Below are positions 34,501 to 42,268 of a DNA stretch of 64,000 nucleotides, in pieces. Under the pieces are notes generated by a model that saw nothing but the letters and a program-made list of their open reading frames with translations, had not been told where the DNA came from and searched no databases. Source of the DNA: an uncultured Hyphomicrobiales bacterium (GTDB lineage: Bacteria; Pseudomonadota; Alphaproteobacteria; Rhizobiales; Ancalomicrobiaceae); contig CAIYYN010000029.1 of NCBI GenBank assembly GCA_903930435.1, positions 1 through 64,000 on the forward strand, written 5' to 3'. Every line of letters starts with the position of its first letter. Position 1 is the first letter of the stretch. Position numbers and translations under genes: made by a program.

Positions 34501-34994
34501 AACGCGGGAGCACCTTTGGTCGTCTGGCCGGAACCGTGACCTCTCGCACCGAACGCAAGACGCGGACCGGCAACAAGATGGGAATTCTGCGGTTTTCCGA
34601 CCCGACGGGACAATACGAGGCCGTGATCTTCTCCGAGGGATTGTCGCAATACCGTGATCTCCTGGAGACTGGTCGATCCGTTGTCATCTATGCCTCGGCG
34701 GAAGATCGCAGCGAAGGCATCAATGTCCGCATCGACAAGGTCGAGCCGCTTGAGCAGCTTGCCGCGCGCCAGCATCAGAGCATGCGGATTTTCCTGCGCG
34801 AACCAGGACCAATCGAGAGTATCGGTCGGCAGCTGGAGTCCAAGGGCGAGGGCGATGTGTCCTTTGTTTTGCTGCTCGGGACAGCGGAGCGCCGGGAAGT
34901 CGAAGTCAAGTTGCCGGGCCGATATCGGGTTTCGCCGCAGGTTGCCGGTGCACTCAAAGCGGTTCCGGGTGTCGTGCAAGTCCAGATCGTCTGA
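31539..34994 (+). CDS. dnaE: DNA polymerase III subunit alpha
   Basis: The replicative polymerase subunit. 1151 residues, normal for DnaE1. In order: N-terminal PHP domain (FVHLRVHSAYSLLEGAL), polymerase palm with GPGRGSGAGSVVAWAL and the catalytic PDFDIDF at 411-417, fingers (VALYRPGPMANIPVY, and GYSLGEADLLRRAMGKK), a helix-hairpin-helix region (AAIKGVGRHAIEHLV), and an OB fold (RLAGTVTSRTERKTRTGNKMG) near the C-terminus. Downstream of a 242-bp gap with no gene. The C-terminal part is shorter than in E. coli, as in many alphaproteobacteria. Confidence 0.97.
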   Translation: MADVGFVHLRVHSAYSLLEGALPLGRLIDLAKADQQPALGLVDSGNLFGALEFSEKAVDKGLQPIIGCALAVDFMDRDEDRRQTVAASHARLTLIAATDVGYDHLVRLVSRSFMATSGADGPHVRIVDLEQFSTGVLVLTGGPDGPIDTLIASGQEDVARRRLQRLFEIFGDRLYVELQRHGLEAERVVEPVLLGLAYELDLPLVATNEPYFPAREDFEAHDALIAIAEGRVIAEEDRRRLSPEHYFKSRAEMVTLFADLPEALENTIEIARRCSARAYKRKPILPRFAGVDEDAETAEKAEVAELFAQAEAGLEARIAVHGVAPGHTVETYRERLRFELSIIEKMRFPGYFLIVSDFIKWAKARGIPVGPGRGSGAGSVVAWALTITDLDPLRFALLFERFLNPERVSMPDFDIDFCQDRRDEVIRYVQEKYGRDQVAQIITFGTLQARAVLRDVGRVLQMSYGQVDRLAKLVPSNPANPVTLKQAIEGEPKLQEARDKEPIVEKLLTIAQKLEGLYRHASTHAAGIVIGDRPLDRLVPLYRDPRSDMPVTQFNMKWVESAGLVKFDFLGLKTLTVLDKALKLIARRAPMIDLSALPLDDGPTYAMLARGETVGVFQLESQGMRKAIADIKPDRFEDIIALVALYRPGPMANIPVYGARKQGLEQPDYIHPLLEPVLKETYGIIVYQEQVMQIAQILSGYSLGEADLLRRAMGKKIKSEMDSQRVRFVEGALRQGLEQAQADTIFDLLAKFADYGFNKSHAAAYALVAYQTAYLKANFPVEFMAASMTLDLSNTDKLSDFRREAMRLGIDVLPPSVNASDAHFEVEQVNGKGRILYALAAIKGVGRHAIEHLVEARGKMPFKSLGDFAHRVDSKFFNKRTLESLGSAGAFDCLEPNRGRLVDGLDVVLAASQRSHADALLGQAALFGGGAAEEIRLPEVAEWRMDERLQREHSAVGFYLSAHPLDDYRGVLEKMRVQLWTEFVESVKRGSTFGRLAGTVTSRTERKTRTGNKMGILRFSDPTGQYEAVIFSEGLSQYRDLLETGRSVVIYASAEDRSEGINVRIDKVEPLEQLAARQHQSMRIFLREPGPIESIGRQLESKGEGDVSFVLLLGTAERREVEVKLPGRYRVSPQVAGALKAVPGVVQVQIV

Positions 34995-35001
34995 CAAAGG
35001 C

Positions 35002-35030
35002 TTGCTTTTATTGCGCGACGGCTCTATAAG
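35002..35030 (+). promoter_or_regulatory. Candidate strong promoter for rpsB
   Basis: TTGCTT (35002-35007), 17-bp spacer, TATAAG (35025-35030), followed by GC-rich sequence as in growth-rate-controlled promoters. It begins 7 bp after the dnaE stop and gives the rpsB mRNA a leader of about 150 nt. Confidence 0.5.
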
Positions 35031-35187
35031 CCGCGCCATTCCACACGCGGGGTCGGACGATCTGACGGGAATGTTTCCCGTCGCGATTTTCCATCCGGTG
35101 TTTTCCAAAGGCCTTGCCTGAGGGCATGACCAGAGGATGACGCGACACCCGCGCTACGACTAACCGGAAAAGAAGGAGTTCAGGGCC

Positions 35188-35958
35188 ATGGCTCTGCCAG
35201 ATTATTCAATGCGTCAGCTCTTGGAAGCCGGCGTTCATTTCGGCCACCAGAAGCATCGCTGGAACCCGAAGATGGCGCCTTATCTGTTTGGCGTCCGCAA
35301 CAACATCCACATCATCGACCTTGCCCAGACCGTGCCGATGCTGCATCAGGCGCTCAAGGCCGTGTCCGATACGGTTGCGCGCGGTGGTCGCGTGCTGATC
35401 GTCGGCACAAAGCGTCAGGCCCAGGATCCGGTTGCTGATTCGGCCCGCCGTTCCGCTCAGTATTTCGTGAACTCGCGTTGGCTCGGCGGCATGCTGACCA
35501 ACTGGAAGACGATTTCGCAGTCGATCCAGCGCTTGCGCAAGCTCGAGGGCATGCTCGCGGGCGAGGCTCTCGGCCTCACCAAGAAGGAGCGCCTGACGCT
35601 TGATCGCGAACGCGAGAAGCTTGAGAAAGCACTTGGCGGTATCAAGGACATGGGCGGTATTCCCGACCTGATTTTCGTCATCGACACGAACCGCGAAGCG
35701 ATTGCAATTCAGGAAGCTCGTCGACTGAATATTCCGGTCGCAGCGATCCTCGACAGCAACTGCGATCCAGACGGTATTACCTATCCAATTCCGGGTAATG
35801 ACGACGCTGGCCGTGCGATTGCCTATTATTGCGATCTGGTGGCGCGCGCTGCGCTTGACGGCATTTCACGGGCGCATGGCGACCACGGCGTCGATATCGG
35901 CGCAATGGAATCCTTGCCCGAAGAGCCCGCGCTCGCAGAAGAAGCGGCTGCTGTCTGA
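35188..35958 (+). CDS. rpsB: 30S ribosomal protein S2
   Basis: A 256-residue ribosomal protein with both S2 signatures: [20 protein letters not shown] near the start and [20 protein letters not shown], plus [19 protein letters not shown]. Short acidic Ala-rich C-terminus ([12 protein letters not shown]). ATG 35188 follows AAGAAGGAG. It is followed by a long structured spacer and then tsf, the usual partner. The S2 protein represses its own operon in other bacteria. Confidence 0.97.
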   Translation: MALPDYSMRQLLEAGVHFGHQKHRWNPKMAPYLFGVRNNIHIIDLAQTVPMLHQALKAVSDTVARGGRVLIVGTKRQAQDPVADSARRSAQYFVNSRWLGGMLTNWKTISQSIQRLRKLEGMLAGEALGLTKKERLTLDREREKLEKALGGIKDMGGIPDLIFVIDTNREAIAIQEARRLNIPVAAILDSNCDPDGITYPIPGNDDAGRAIAYYCDLVARAALDGISRAHGDHGVDIGAMESLPEEPALAEEAAAV

Positions 35959-36316
35959 ACTGCACTGGATCACGCCTCGCCTGTTGAGGCGTGATCGCTC
36001 ACGTTCATGTCGCCAGACTGTCGGATCCTCATCGAATTTTGCGTGAGTGTCACGACACCGTAACGTTGAGCAGCGAGCACATAAATCGGTCCCGGCGTGA
36101 CATCCTGTAAATGGAGATGTCGTCCGGGACTGTTGCGCATGAACGGGTGCTCAGGCGCTGACGGCATGTGCGACTGCACGGTTCTGGACCGCGCTTTGCG
36201 TCGGTCCGGGATACGGGCGCAGAGAAACTGAAAATGCGCGTTTTCGTCGAGAATTCTGCGCTTGATTGATCCGATTGAACCTGCCTCATCGCGGCAGGCC
36301 TTATGCAGAGGCTAAC
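35959..36316 (+). ncRNA. Structured rpsB-tsf spacer with three hairpins
   Basis: The 358-nt spacer has no gene but three strong stem-loops. They are 35968-35996 (11 perfect pairs, GATCACGCCTC/GAGGCGTGATC, 7-nt loop), 36089-36130 (outer GTCCCGG/CCGGGAC and inner GACATC/GATGTC around an 11-nt loop), and 36186-36207 (GGACCG/CGGTCC plus CGC/GCG around TTT). No T tracts follow. It may act as an attenuator or processing region balancing S2 and EF-Ts, or hold a small RNA. Function is inferred only from structure. Confidence 0.4.
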
Positions 36317-37243
36317 ATGATTATTTCGGCAAGCCAGGTAAAAGAACTGCGCGACGCAACCGGCGCAGGCATGATGGATTGCAAGGCAGCGCTGACAGAA
36401 AACGCTGGTGATATGGAAGCAGCCGTTGACTGGCTCCGCAAGAAGGGTCTGTCGAAGGCCGCCAAGAAGTCCGGTCGTACTGCCGCCGAAGGTCTGATCG
36501 GTGTCGCGTCGTCCGGCACCACGGCTGCGCTCGTGGAAGTCAATTCAGAGACGGACTTCGTTGGCCGCAATGACCAATTCCAGGCACTTGTGCGGCAGGT
36601 CGCCGAGCTGGCCGTTGCCGCTGGCGGCGACGTTGACAAGCTGGGTGCGACGAAGGTTCCGGGAACCGAGAAGACCGTCACGGAGCGGATCACGGACGCC
36701 GTTGCCACGATCGGCGAAAACATGCGCCTGCGCCGCACCGCCGCCATCACCGTTTCGGATGGCGTCGTTGGTACCTATATCCACAGCGCAGTTGCTGACG
36801 GGCTTGGCAAGATCGGTGTGATCGTCGGTCTTGAGTCGACCGGCGACAAGACTGTTCTGGCGATGCTCGGCAAGCAGGTTGCGATGCAGATCGCGGCAGC
36901 GACGCCGATTGCAGTTCGTCCGGAAGAGGTCGACTCCAGCATCCTGGATCGTGAGCGCGATATTTTTGCTGATCAGGCCCGTCAGTCAGGCAAGGCCGAG
37001 GCGGTCATCGAAAAGATGATCGAAGGTCGGATTCGCAAGTTCTACGAAGAAGTTACGCTTCTGAAGCAGGCATTTGTCGTCATCCCCGACATGACGGTTG
37101 AAGCCGCCCTGAAGAAGGCCGAAAAGGAAGTCGGCGCTCCGGTCGCCATTACCAGCTTTGTCCGGTATGTGATTGGCGAAGGGATCGAAAAGGAAACCAG
37201 TGACTTCGCCGCCGAGGTTGCTGCTGCCGCCGGTCAATCATGA
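36317..37243 (+). CDS. tsf: Elongation factor Ts
   Basis: Nucleotide exchange factor for EF-Tu. 308 residues. The EF-Ts signatures are clear: [19 protein letters not shown] at the N-terminus and [15 protein letters not shown] (the TDFV motif that contacts EF-Tu). The two-part dimerisation core contains [14 protein letters not shown]-like [19 protein letters not shown] and AMQIAAATP, and the C-terminal module [13 protein letters not shown]. Start ATG 36317; the upstream frame from 36266 has no conservation. A terminator follows at 37269-37302. Confidence 0.97.
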   Translation: MIISASQVKELRDATGAGMMDCKAALTENAGDMEAAVDWLRKKGLSKAAKKSGRTAAEGLIGVASSGTTAALVEVNSETDFVGRNDQFQALVRQVAELAVAAGGDVDKLGATKVPGTEKTVTERITDAVATIGENMRLRRTAAITVSDGVVGTYIHSAVADGLGKIGVIVGLESTGDKTVLAMLGKQVAMQIAAATPIAVRPEEVDSSILDRERDIFADQARQSGKAEAVIEKMIEGRIRKFYEEVTLLKQAFVVIPDMTVEAALKKAEKEVGAPVAITSFVRYVIGEGIEKETSDFAAEVAAAAGQS

Positions 37244-37268
37244 CGCGTTGCATGAAAGCATAAAAATC

Positions 37269-37302
37269 AGGCGCTGGTCCTTGAGGGATTGGCGCCTTTT
37301 TT
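37269..37302 (+). terminator. Rho-independent terminator after tsf
   Basis: AGGCGC (37269-37274) pairs with GCGCCT (37292-37297), with additional inner pairing (TGGTCC / GGGATTG), directly followed by TTTTT. It stands 26 bp after the tsf stop and separates rpsB-tsf from pyrH. Confidence 0.75.
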
Positions 37303-37350
37303 ATAGGGATGACTGCCGGTTGTCGGGCAGGAGGCATACAGGGAGCAACG

Positions 37351-38064
37351 ATGCCATTGCGCTGGAAACGAGTGCTGATCAAGCTGTCGGGTGAAGGTTT
37401 GGCCGGTGCTGCCGGGTTCGGGATTGATCCTGAGATTGTCGGGCGTCTCGCAGATGATCTGGTTGCCGCCCGGGCATTGGGCATGGAAATCGGAGTCGTC
37501 ATCGGCGGCGGGAATCTGTTCCGCGGTTCCTGGATGGCGGCAGGTGGTTTTGATCGCGTGACAGGCGACCACATGGGCATGATGGCGACCGTGATGAATG
37601 CGCTCGCCGTTCGCGAAGCGCTGAAGACGCGTGGGCTTGAAGTTTCAGTGCTGTCCGGCCTGCCGATGCCGACAGTGTGCGACACATTCACCCAGCGCGG
37701 TGGGCTGCAGCATTTTGCGAATGATGGCGTCGTCATGTTTGCGGGCGGCGGGGGCAGTCCGTTTTTCTCGACAGACACCACTGCGGCGCTCAGAGCCTGC
37801 GAAATGAAATGCGATGCGATCTTGAAGGCGACCAATGTCGATGGCGTCTATTCCGCCGACCCGCGCCGTGATCCGAACGCGGTCCGATTTGACGAGTTGA
37901 CGTTTGACGAGGCCATCGGGCGAGATCTGAAGGTTCTTGACACCTCGGCATTCGCACTTGCCCGCGACAACAAGATTCCGATAATCGTCTTCTCTATGCA
38001 AGAGCCAGGTTCGCTTGTATCGGTACTCAAGGGCGAAGGGCGCTTTACGGCGGTCAGGGGCTGA
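37351..38064 (+). CDS. pyrH: UMP kinase
   Basis: Phosphorylates UMP to UDP. 237 residues of the hexameric amino-acid-kinase-fold type: RVLIKLSGEGL at the N-terminus, VVIGGGNLFRG (phosphate loop), DHMGMMATVMNALA, FAGGGGSPFFSTDTTAA, NVDGVYSADPRRDPNA and the C-terminal VFSMQEPGS. ATG 37351 follows AGGGAGC. It begins the pyrH-frr-uppS-cdsA run. As the tsf terminator lies just upstream, it either has its own promoter or depends on read-through. Confidence 0.97.
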   Translation: MPLRWKRVLIKLSGEGLAGAAGFGIDPEIVGRLADDLVAARALGMEIGVVIGGGNLFRGSWMAAGGFDRVTGDHMGMMATVMNALAVREALKTRGLEVSVLSGLPMPTVCDTFTQRGGLQHFANDGVVMFAGGGGSPFFSTDTTAALRACEMKCDAILKATNVDGVYSADPRRDPNAVRFDELTFDEAIGRDLKVLDTSAFALARDNKIPIIVFSMQEPGSLVSVLKGEGRFTAVRG

Positions 38065-38167
38065 GAAATTCGGTTCCTCACCGGCATAGACGTGCTGATC
38101 TGCTTCCGTTTTGTCGTCGAGCATTGAAGGCTCGATGGCGGAACTCCCAATAGACTTCGAGGATAAG

Positions 38168-38728
38168 ATGGCTGCCCAGAATTTCGATTTTGAAGATGTC
38201 AAGCGCCGCATGGGCCAGGCGGTTCAGGTGTTCAAGGACGAGTTGTCAGGCTTGCGCACGGGGCGCGCTTCTGCGTCGCTGCTGGAGCCGCTCACGGTCG
38301 AGGCCTACGGGCAGCGGATGCCGATGAATCAGGTCGCGACCGTTTCGGTGACGGAAGCGCGCATGTTGTCCGTTCAGGTCTGGGACCGCAGCATGGTGTC
38401 GGCTGTGGACAAGGCCATTCGTGAATCCAATCTCGGTCTTAATCCGATTGTCGAGGGTGCAACCATGCGCATCCCGATTCCGGAGCTGAACGCCGAGCGC
38501 CGCAAGGAACTGATCAAAGTCGCTAATAAGTATGCCGAACAGGCTCGCGTCGCCGTCAGACATGTGCGTCGTGACGGGCTGGACATGCTGAAGAAGGCGG
38601 CCAAGGACGGAATGGGCGAGGACGAAGAGGCAAAGTTGGCCGAACGCGTTCAAAAGTCGACAGACGAAACGATTGTCGAAATCGACAAGGCGTTGGCGTT
38701 GAAGGAACAAGATATCGCCAAAGTCTGA
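38168..38728 (+). CDS. frr: Ribosome recycling factor
   Basis: Splits post-termination ribosomes with EF-G. 186 residues: [50 protein letters not shown], and the C-terminal helix [20 protein letters not shown] and [22 protein letters not shown] 38168 (GAGG, 5-nt spacing) matches the usual short N-terminus. A second credible start at ATG 38135 (GAAGG, 4-nt spacing) would add [11 protein letters not shown], and the two N-termini resemble each other. Confidence 0.96.
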   Translation: MAAQNFDFEDVKRRMGQAVQVFKDELSGLRTGRASASLLEPLTVEAYGQRMPMNQVATVSVTEARMLSVQVWDRSMVSAVDKAIRESNLGLNPIVEGATMRIPIPELNAERRKELIKVANKYAEQARVAVRHVRRDGLDMLKKAAKDGMGEDEEAKLAERVQKSTDETIVEIDKALALKEQDIAKV

Positions 38729-38851
38729 CCGATTGGGTTAAGAACGCGGCTTGCGCATGCCTTTGGTCTGATTCTGGCCTCGGTCGGTGTGATTTTATCG
38801 GCGCGTAGTCGACGTTTGACGAGATTGTTCTGTGATGAAGGCGCCTAGCGA

Positions 38852-39634
38852 ATGACAGCCAGTCCCGATCCGACAAACGTTGCATCCAACGCCGGGAACT
38901 CTGTCGGGTTTGACTCCTCTGGCACGCCTCGCCATGTTGCGATCATCATGGACGGCAACGGTCGCTGGGCAAAGGGCAGGGGGCTGCCGCGCACTGAAGG
39001 GCATCGGCGCGGCGTCGACGTCGTCCGCAAGACCGTTAAGCGGGCCATCAAGCTCAAGATCGATTATCTGACCCTGTTTTCTTTCTCGTCAGAGAATTGG
39101 CGGCGTCCGCCGGACGAGGTGTCCTATCTGATGAGCTTGCTCAAGCTCTTCATCCGGCGCGATCTTGCGGATCTGCATGCATCGAATGTAAGGGTCAGGA
39201 TCATCGGTGGTCGGGATAATCTTCCCGCTGATATCCGCGCTCTGCTTCAGGATGCCGAAGCCCTGACAAATCGCAACTCCGGCCTCACGCTGGTCGTGGC
39301 ATTCAATTACGGATCGAGGCAGGAAATTGTCGAAGCTGTCAAACTGATCGCGATCGACATTGCCAATGGCGTCATCCAGCCGGCCGCCATAGATGAAGCC
39401 CTGATCTCGTCGCGACTGTTCACAGCCTCGTTCCCCGATCCGGATCTGGTCATCCGGACGAGCGGCGAACAACGCCTGTCGAATTTCCTGCTCTGGCAAT
39501 CGGCCTATTCTGAATTTGTGTTCTTGCCGACGCTCTGGCCTGATTTCGACGATCAGGTATTTGATCTGGCATTGGCGCAATTCCAGACGCGTGAACGTCG
39601 ATTTGGTGGGATCGTGAGCGGGGCGAGCCTCTGA
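38852..39634 (+). CDS. uppS: Undecaprenyl diphosphate synthase (isoprenyl transferase)
   Basis: Cis-prenyltransferase making the C55 carrier lipid for peptidoglycan and LPS. 260 residues. The diphosphate-binding motif [17 protein letters not shown] follows a short leader. [17 protein letters not shown] and the C-terminal signature [20 protein letters not shown] with AYSEFVF are intact. The stop overlaps the cdsA start by one base (TGATG). It needs farnesyl diphosphate, whose synthesis depends on the isoprenoid pathway (see the missing dxr). Confidence 0.97.
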   Translation: MTASPDPTNVASNAGNSVGFDSSGTPRHVAIIMDGNGRWAKGRGLPRTEGHRRGVDVVRKTVKRAIKLKIDYLTLFSFSSENWRRPPDEVSYLMSLLKLFIRRDLADLHASNVRVRIIGGRDNLPADIRALLQDAEALTNRNSGLTLVVAFNYGSRQEIVEAVKLIAIDIANGVIQPAAIDEALISSRLFTASFPDPDLVIRTSGEQRLSNFLLWQSAYSEFVFLPTLWPDFDDQVFDLALAQFQTRERRFGGIVSGASL

Positions 39635-40515
39635 TGGAAACACAGCAGGCACAAGACGTGCCTCCGAAGGCAAATCGCGAAGGGCGGTTTGGCTCAGATG
39701 TGGCCGTCAGAACTCGCTCTGCCCTGGTGCTCGGATTAAGCGTGCTTGCCTTGACCGGGCTGGGTGGCTGGCCGTTTGTTGCATTCACGGCTGTGCTCGC
39801 AGGGCTGGTCCTGGGGGAATGGTTGTCGGTCACAGGCTGTCGCAAGTTTCTGATTTTCCCTGGCGACTTCATAATTGCAACCGCTGCGGTCGTCGTGCTG
39901 TTTGCAGGGCTGGGAGCCGAGGTCGCAGCTTTGGCTGTCGGCGTCTTGATGGTGTGTGTTGTCCTGGTGGGCCCCGACGCAGATCGCGGTGTGACTTCCA
40001 GGATCTGGGCCGGGTTTGGTGTCATTTATGCGATTCTTCCGGCAATCGCCTTGCAGTCCCTCAGGGGGTCCGCACATGACGGGCTCTGGGCATTGGTGTT
40101 TTTGTTTGCCGTCGTTTGGTCCACCGATATCGCGGCCTTTTTCGCGGGTCGGGCGTTCGGCGGTCCTCGTTTGATGGCTGTCATTTCGCCGAAGAAGACA
40201 TGGTCAGGTGCGGTGGGCGGGTTGATTGGCGCGTTGGCTGCGGGCACCTGCGTGGCGCTGCTTGCGCATGTTCCCAATGTCTTGCCTGTCATCGCCATAG
40301 CTGCGGCGTCGTCGGTCATGACGCAGGTTGGTGATCTCTTTGAATCCTGGATCAAACGGTGCTTTCTGGTCAAGGATTCCGGCCACTTGATCCCCGGTCA
40401 CGGCGGCGTGATGGATCGCGTTGATGGTCTCGTGGCTGCAGCGGTTTTCCTTGCTCTGACTGGCTGGAGCAGGGCCGGTCTTGACGATCCGGCGAGTGGC
40501 TTCCTGAATTGGTGA
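39634..40515 (+). CDS. cdsA: Phosphatidate cytidylyltransferase
   Basis: Makes CDP-diacylglycerol, the precursor of all phospholipids, in the inner membrane. 293 residues with about eight membrane segments. The family signature KDSGHLIPGHGGVMDRVDG is near the C-terminus, preceded by SPKKTWSGAVGGLIGALAAG and GDLFESWIKR. Translationally coupled to uppS. In most alphaproteobacteria dxr follows; here it does not. Confidence 0.95.
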   Translation: METQQAQDVPPKANREGRFGSDVAVRTRSALVLGLSVLALTGLGGWPFVAFTAVLAGLVLGEWLSVTGCRKFLIFPGDFIIATAAVVVLFAGLGAEVAALAVGVLMVCVVLVGPDADRGVTSRIWAGFGVIYAILPAIALQSLRGSAHDGLWALVFLFAVVWSTDIAAFFAGRAFGGPRLMAVISPKKTWSGAVGGLIGALAAGTCVALLAHVPNVLPVIAIAAASSVMTQVGDLFESWIKRCFLVKDSGHLIPGHGGVMDRVDGLVAAAVFLALTGWSRAGLDDPASGFLNW

Positions 40516-40878
40516 GCACAGTTATCGTGATTAGCCGACGGTCATTGCTGGACTTTGTCCTGTCAGCAATGCCAGGGTTGTCGGATGTAACGTATTCGGA
40601 AAATACGATTCGACGCTTGAGACAACGGTCGTTTGGTTCTTGGACGCAAGTAGGTCGTGGTTTTGCCACGAAGGTCATCGAACCTGTGACGGCCACTATC
40701 AAACGGTTTACACTCCGCTGCTAGTCTCTTGCTTGGCGGACAGAGATTTGAGAGACCAGTTGAGCCTGACGTGAAGGCAGTTAAGCCAATCCGTGCCCTA
40801 TGCTGCCGCAAAGCCGAGGCAGATTGAGCTGATTGGATCAAGGTCGCCCTAGGATAGGTGACCACAGCGAGGATGATG
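40516..40878. other. 363-bp gap where dxr is expected
   Basis: In most alphaproteobacteria dxr (1-deoxy-D-xylulose 5-phosphate reductoisomerase, about 1.2 kb) sits between cdsA and rseP. Here there is no such gene. A 70-codon frame (40512-40724, GTG overlapping the cdsA stop as GTGA) is open, but its product (STVIVISRRSLLDFVLSAMP...) shows no DXR signature, so it may be chance. No clear promoter or terminator is visible. Confidence 0.6.
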
Positions 40879-42030
40879 ATGGAAATACTGACCGGTTCGC
40901 TTATGTACGTCCTTTACGGTCTCCTGTATCTCGTTGTGCTTGGGATCGTTGTGGTCGTTCACGAATATGGCCATTTCATCGTGGGTCGCTGGTGCGGCGT
41001 GACCATTGAAGCGTTTTCCCTTGGTTTTGGTCCTGAACTCGCGGGCTGGGTCGATCGTCGCGGAACACGTTGGCGGATCGCTGCCATTCCGCTCGGCGGG
41101 TATGTGCGGTTTGCAGGCGACGCGAATGCCGCCAGCGCGCCCGATCAGGACGCAATCGCGACGATGACACCCGAGCAAAAGGCCAATACGCTCCAGTCCA
41201 AGTCGGTCGCCCAACGATCCGCCATTGTCGCCGCCGGTCCAATTGCCAACTTTTTGCTCTCGATTGCCATTCTGACCGTTCTCTATGCCGTTGTCGGCAA
41301 GTTCGAACGCGCGCCCATCATCGGCAGTTTTCCCGAAAACAGCGCAGCGCAGGCGGCCGGTCTCCAGATCGGTGATCGACTGGAGGCAGTCGATGGCACC
41401 CATATCAGCGACTTCATGCAAATTCCGATTTTGGTGGCAACACGAACGGGTGACCATATCAAGGTGACGGTCGAACGCGCAGGTCAGTTGCTCGACTATG
41501 ACGTGGTTCCACGGCTGAGCCAGCGAGAAACGGAACTCGGGGTCGAACGAAGGGGGTTGCTCGGCATCGTTGCCGACAACTCCCCGGCCAATGCCAGGCT
41601 CGTCAGCCTGTCTCTGAGCGGAGCCTTTGTCGAATCACTGAAATTCAACTGGCAGATCGTCACCCAGACGCTGAAGTTTTTCGGACGACTCCTCACCGGA
41701 CACGAGTATGTGGATCAATTGAGTGGCGTGGCGCGCATGGCGCATGCTGTTGCTGAATCCGCGAGCTTCGGGTTCGCCGATCTGGTTGCGCGTCTTGCGG
41801 TGATTTCGGCGTCAATCGGCCTGTTGAACCTGTTTCCCATTCCGATCCTGGACGGGGGGCATCTCGTCTTCTATCTGTTCGAAGCAATCCGTGGTCGTCC
41901 ATTGCCGCCGCGTGTTCAGGACATTGGTTTCCGGATCGGGATGACCCTCGTGCTTACACTGATGCTGGTTGCCAATGGTAACGACCTTATTCACTATGGT
42001 GGTCGATTTCTGGCAACGTGGGTCCATTGA
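40879..42030 (+). CDS. rseP: Site-2 protease RseP, zinc metalloprotease
   Basis: An intramembrane protease that cleaves anti-sigma factors and remnant signal peptides. 383 residues. The zinc-binding HExxH (VVHEYGHF, H28-E29-H32) lies in the first membrane segment, a PDZ domain in the middle (ENSAAQAAGLQIGDRLEAVD), and the second active motif NLFPIPILDGGHLVFYLFE near the C-terminus. ATG 40879 has GCGAGG 6 nt upstream; the tandem ATGs at 40873 and 40876 are too close. Precedes bamA by 238 bp to the chosen bamA start, or 31 bp to its longest frame. Confidence 0.95.
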   Translation: MEILTGSLMYVLYGLLYLVVLGIVVVVHEYGHFIVGRWCGVTIEAFSLGFGPELAGWVDRRGTRWRIAAIPLGGYVRFAGDANAASAPDQDAIATMTPEQKANTLQSKSVAQRSAIVAAGPIANFLLSIAILTVLYAVVGKFERAPIIGSFPENSAAQAAGLQIGDRLEAVDGTHISDFMQIPILVATRTGDHIKVTVERAGQLLDYDVVPRLSQRETELGVERRGLLGIVADNSPANARLVSLSLSGAFVESLKFNWQIVTQTLKFFGRLLTGHEYVDQLSGVARMAHAVAESASFGFADLVARLAVISASIGLLNLFPIPILDGGHLVFYLFEAIRGRPLPPRVQDIGFRIGMTLVLTLMLVANGNDLIHYGGRFLATWVH

Positions 42031-42268
42031 TGCGTCTAAAATTTAAGAAAAACAGCGCAATATGCGTTCGGCCAGTAGGAAAATACCCGGTATGAAAGCG
42101 TGTCTGATGAGCAACGGTTCATTGAAAAGGCAAACTACGAGATGGTTCCATGACTTGCGCCTGACTGAAAAGGCTGTACAAGTTCGGGACCAGCTTTGGG
42201 ATTCCAGGGCAACGGACATGCTGCGTATGCGTCACGACGTTAAGTTAAACATTTGGGGCTCTGGATCA

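Noticed and set aside
40512-40724. Short frame overlapping the cdsA stop as a remnant of dxr or as a new gene
   Set aside because: No DXR signature such as the N-terminal GSTGSIG motif is visible, and there is no ribosome binding site beyond cdsA overlap. Kept only as a remark.
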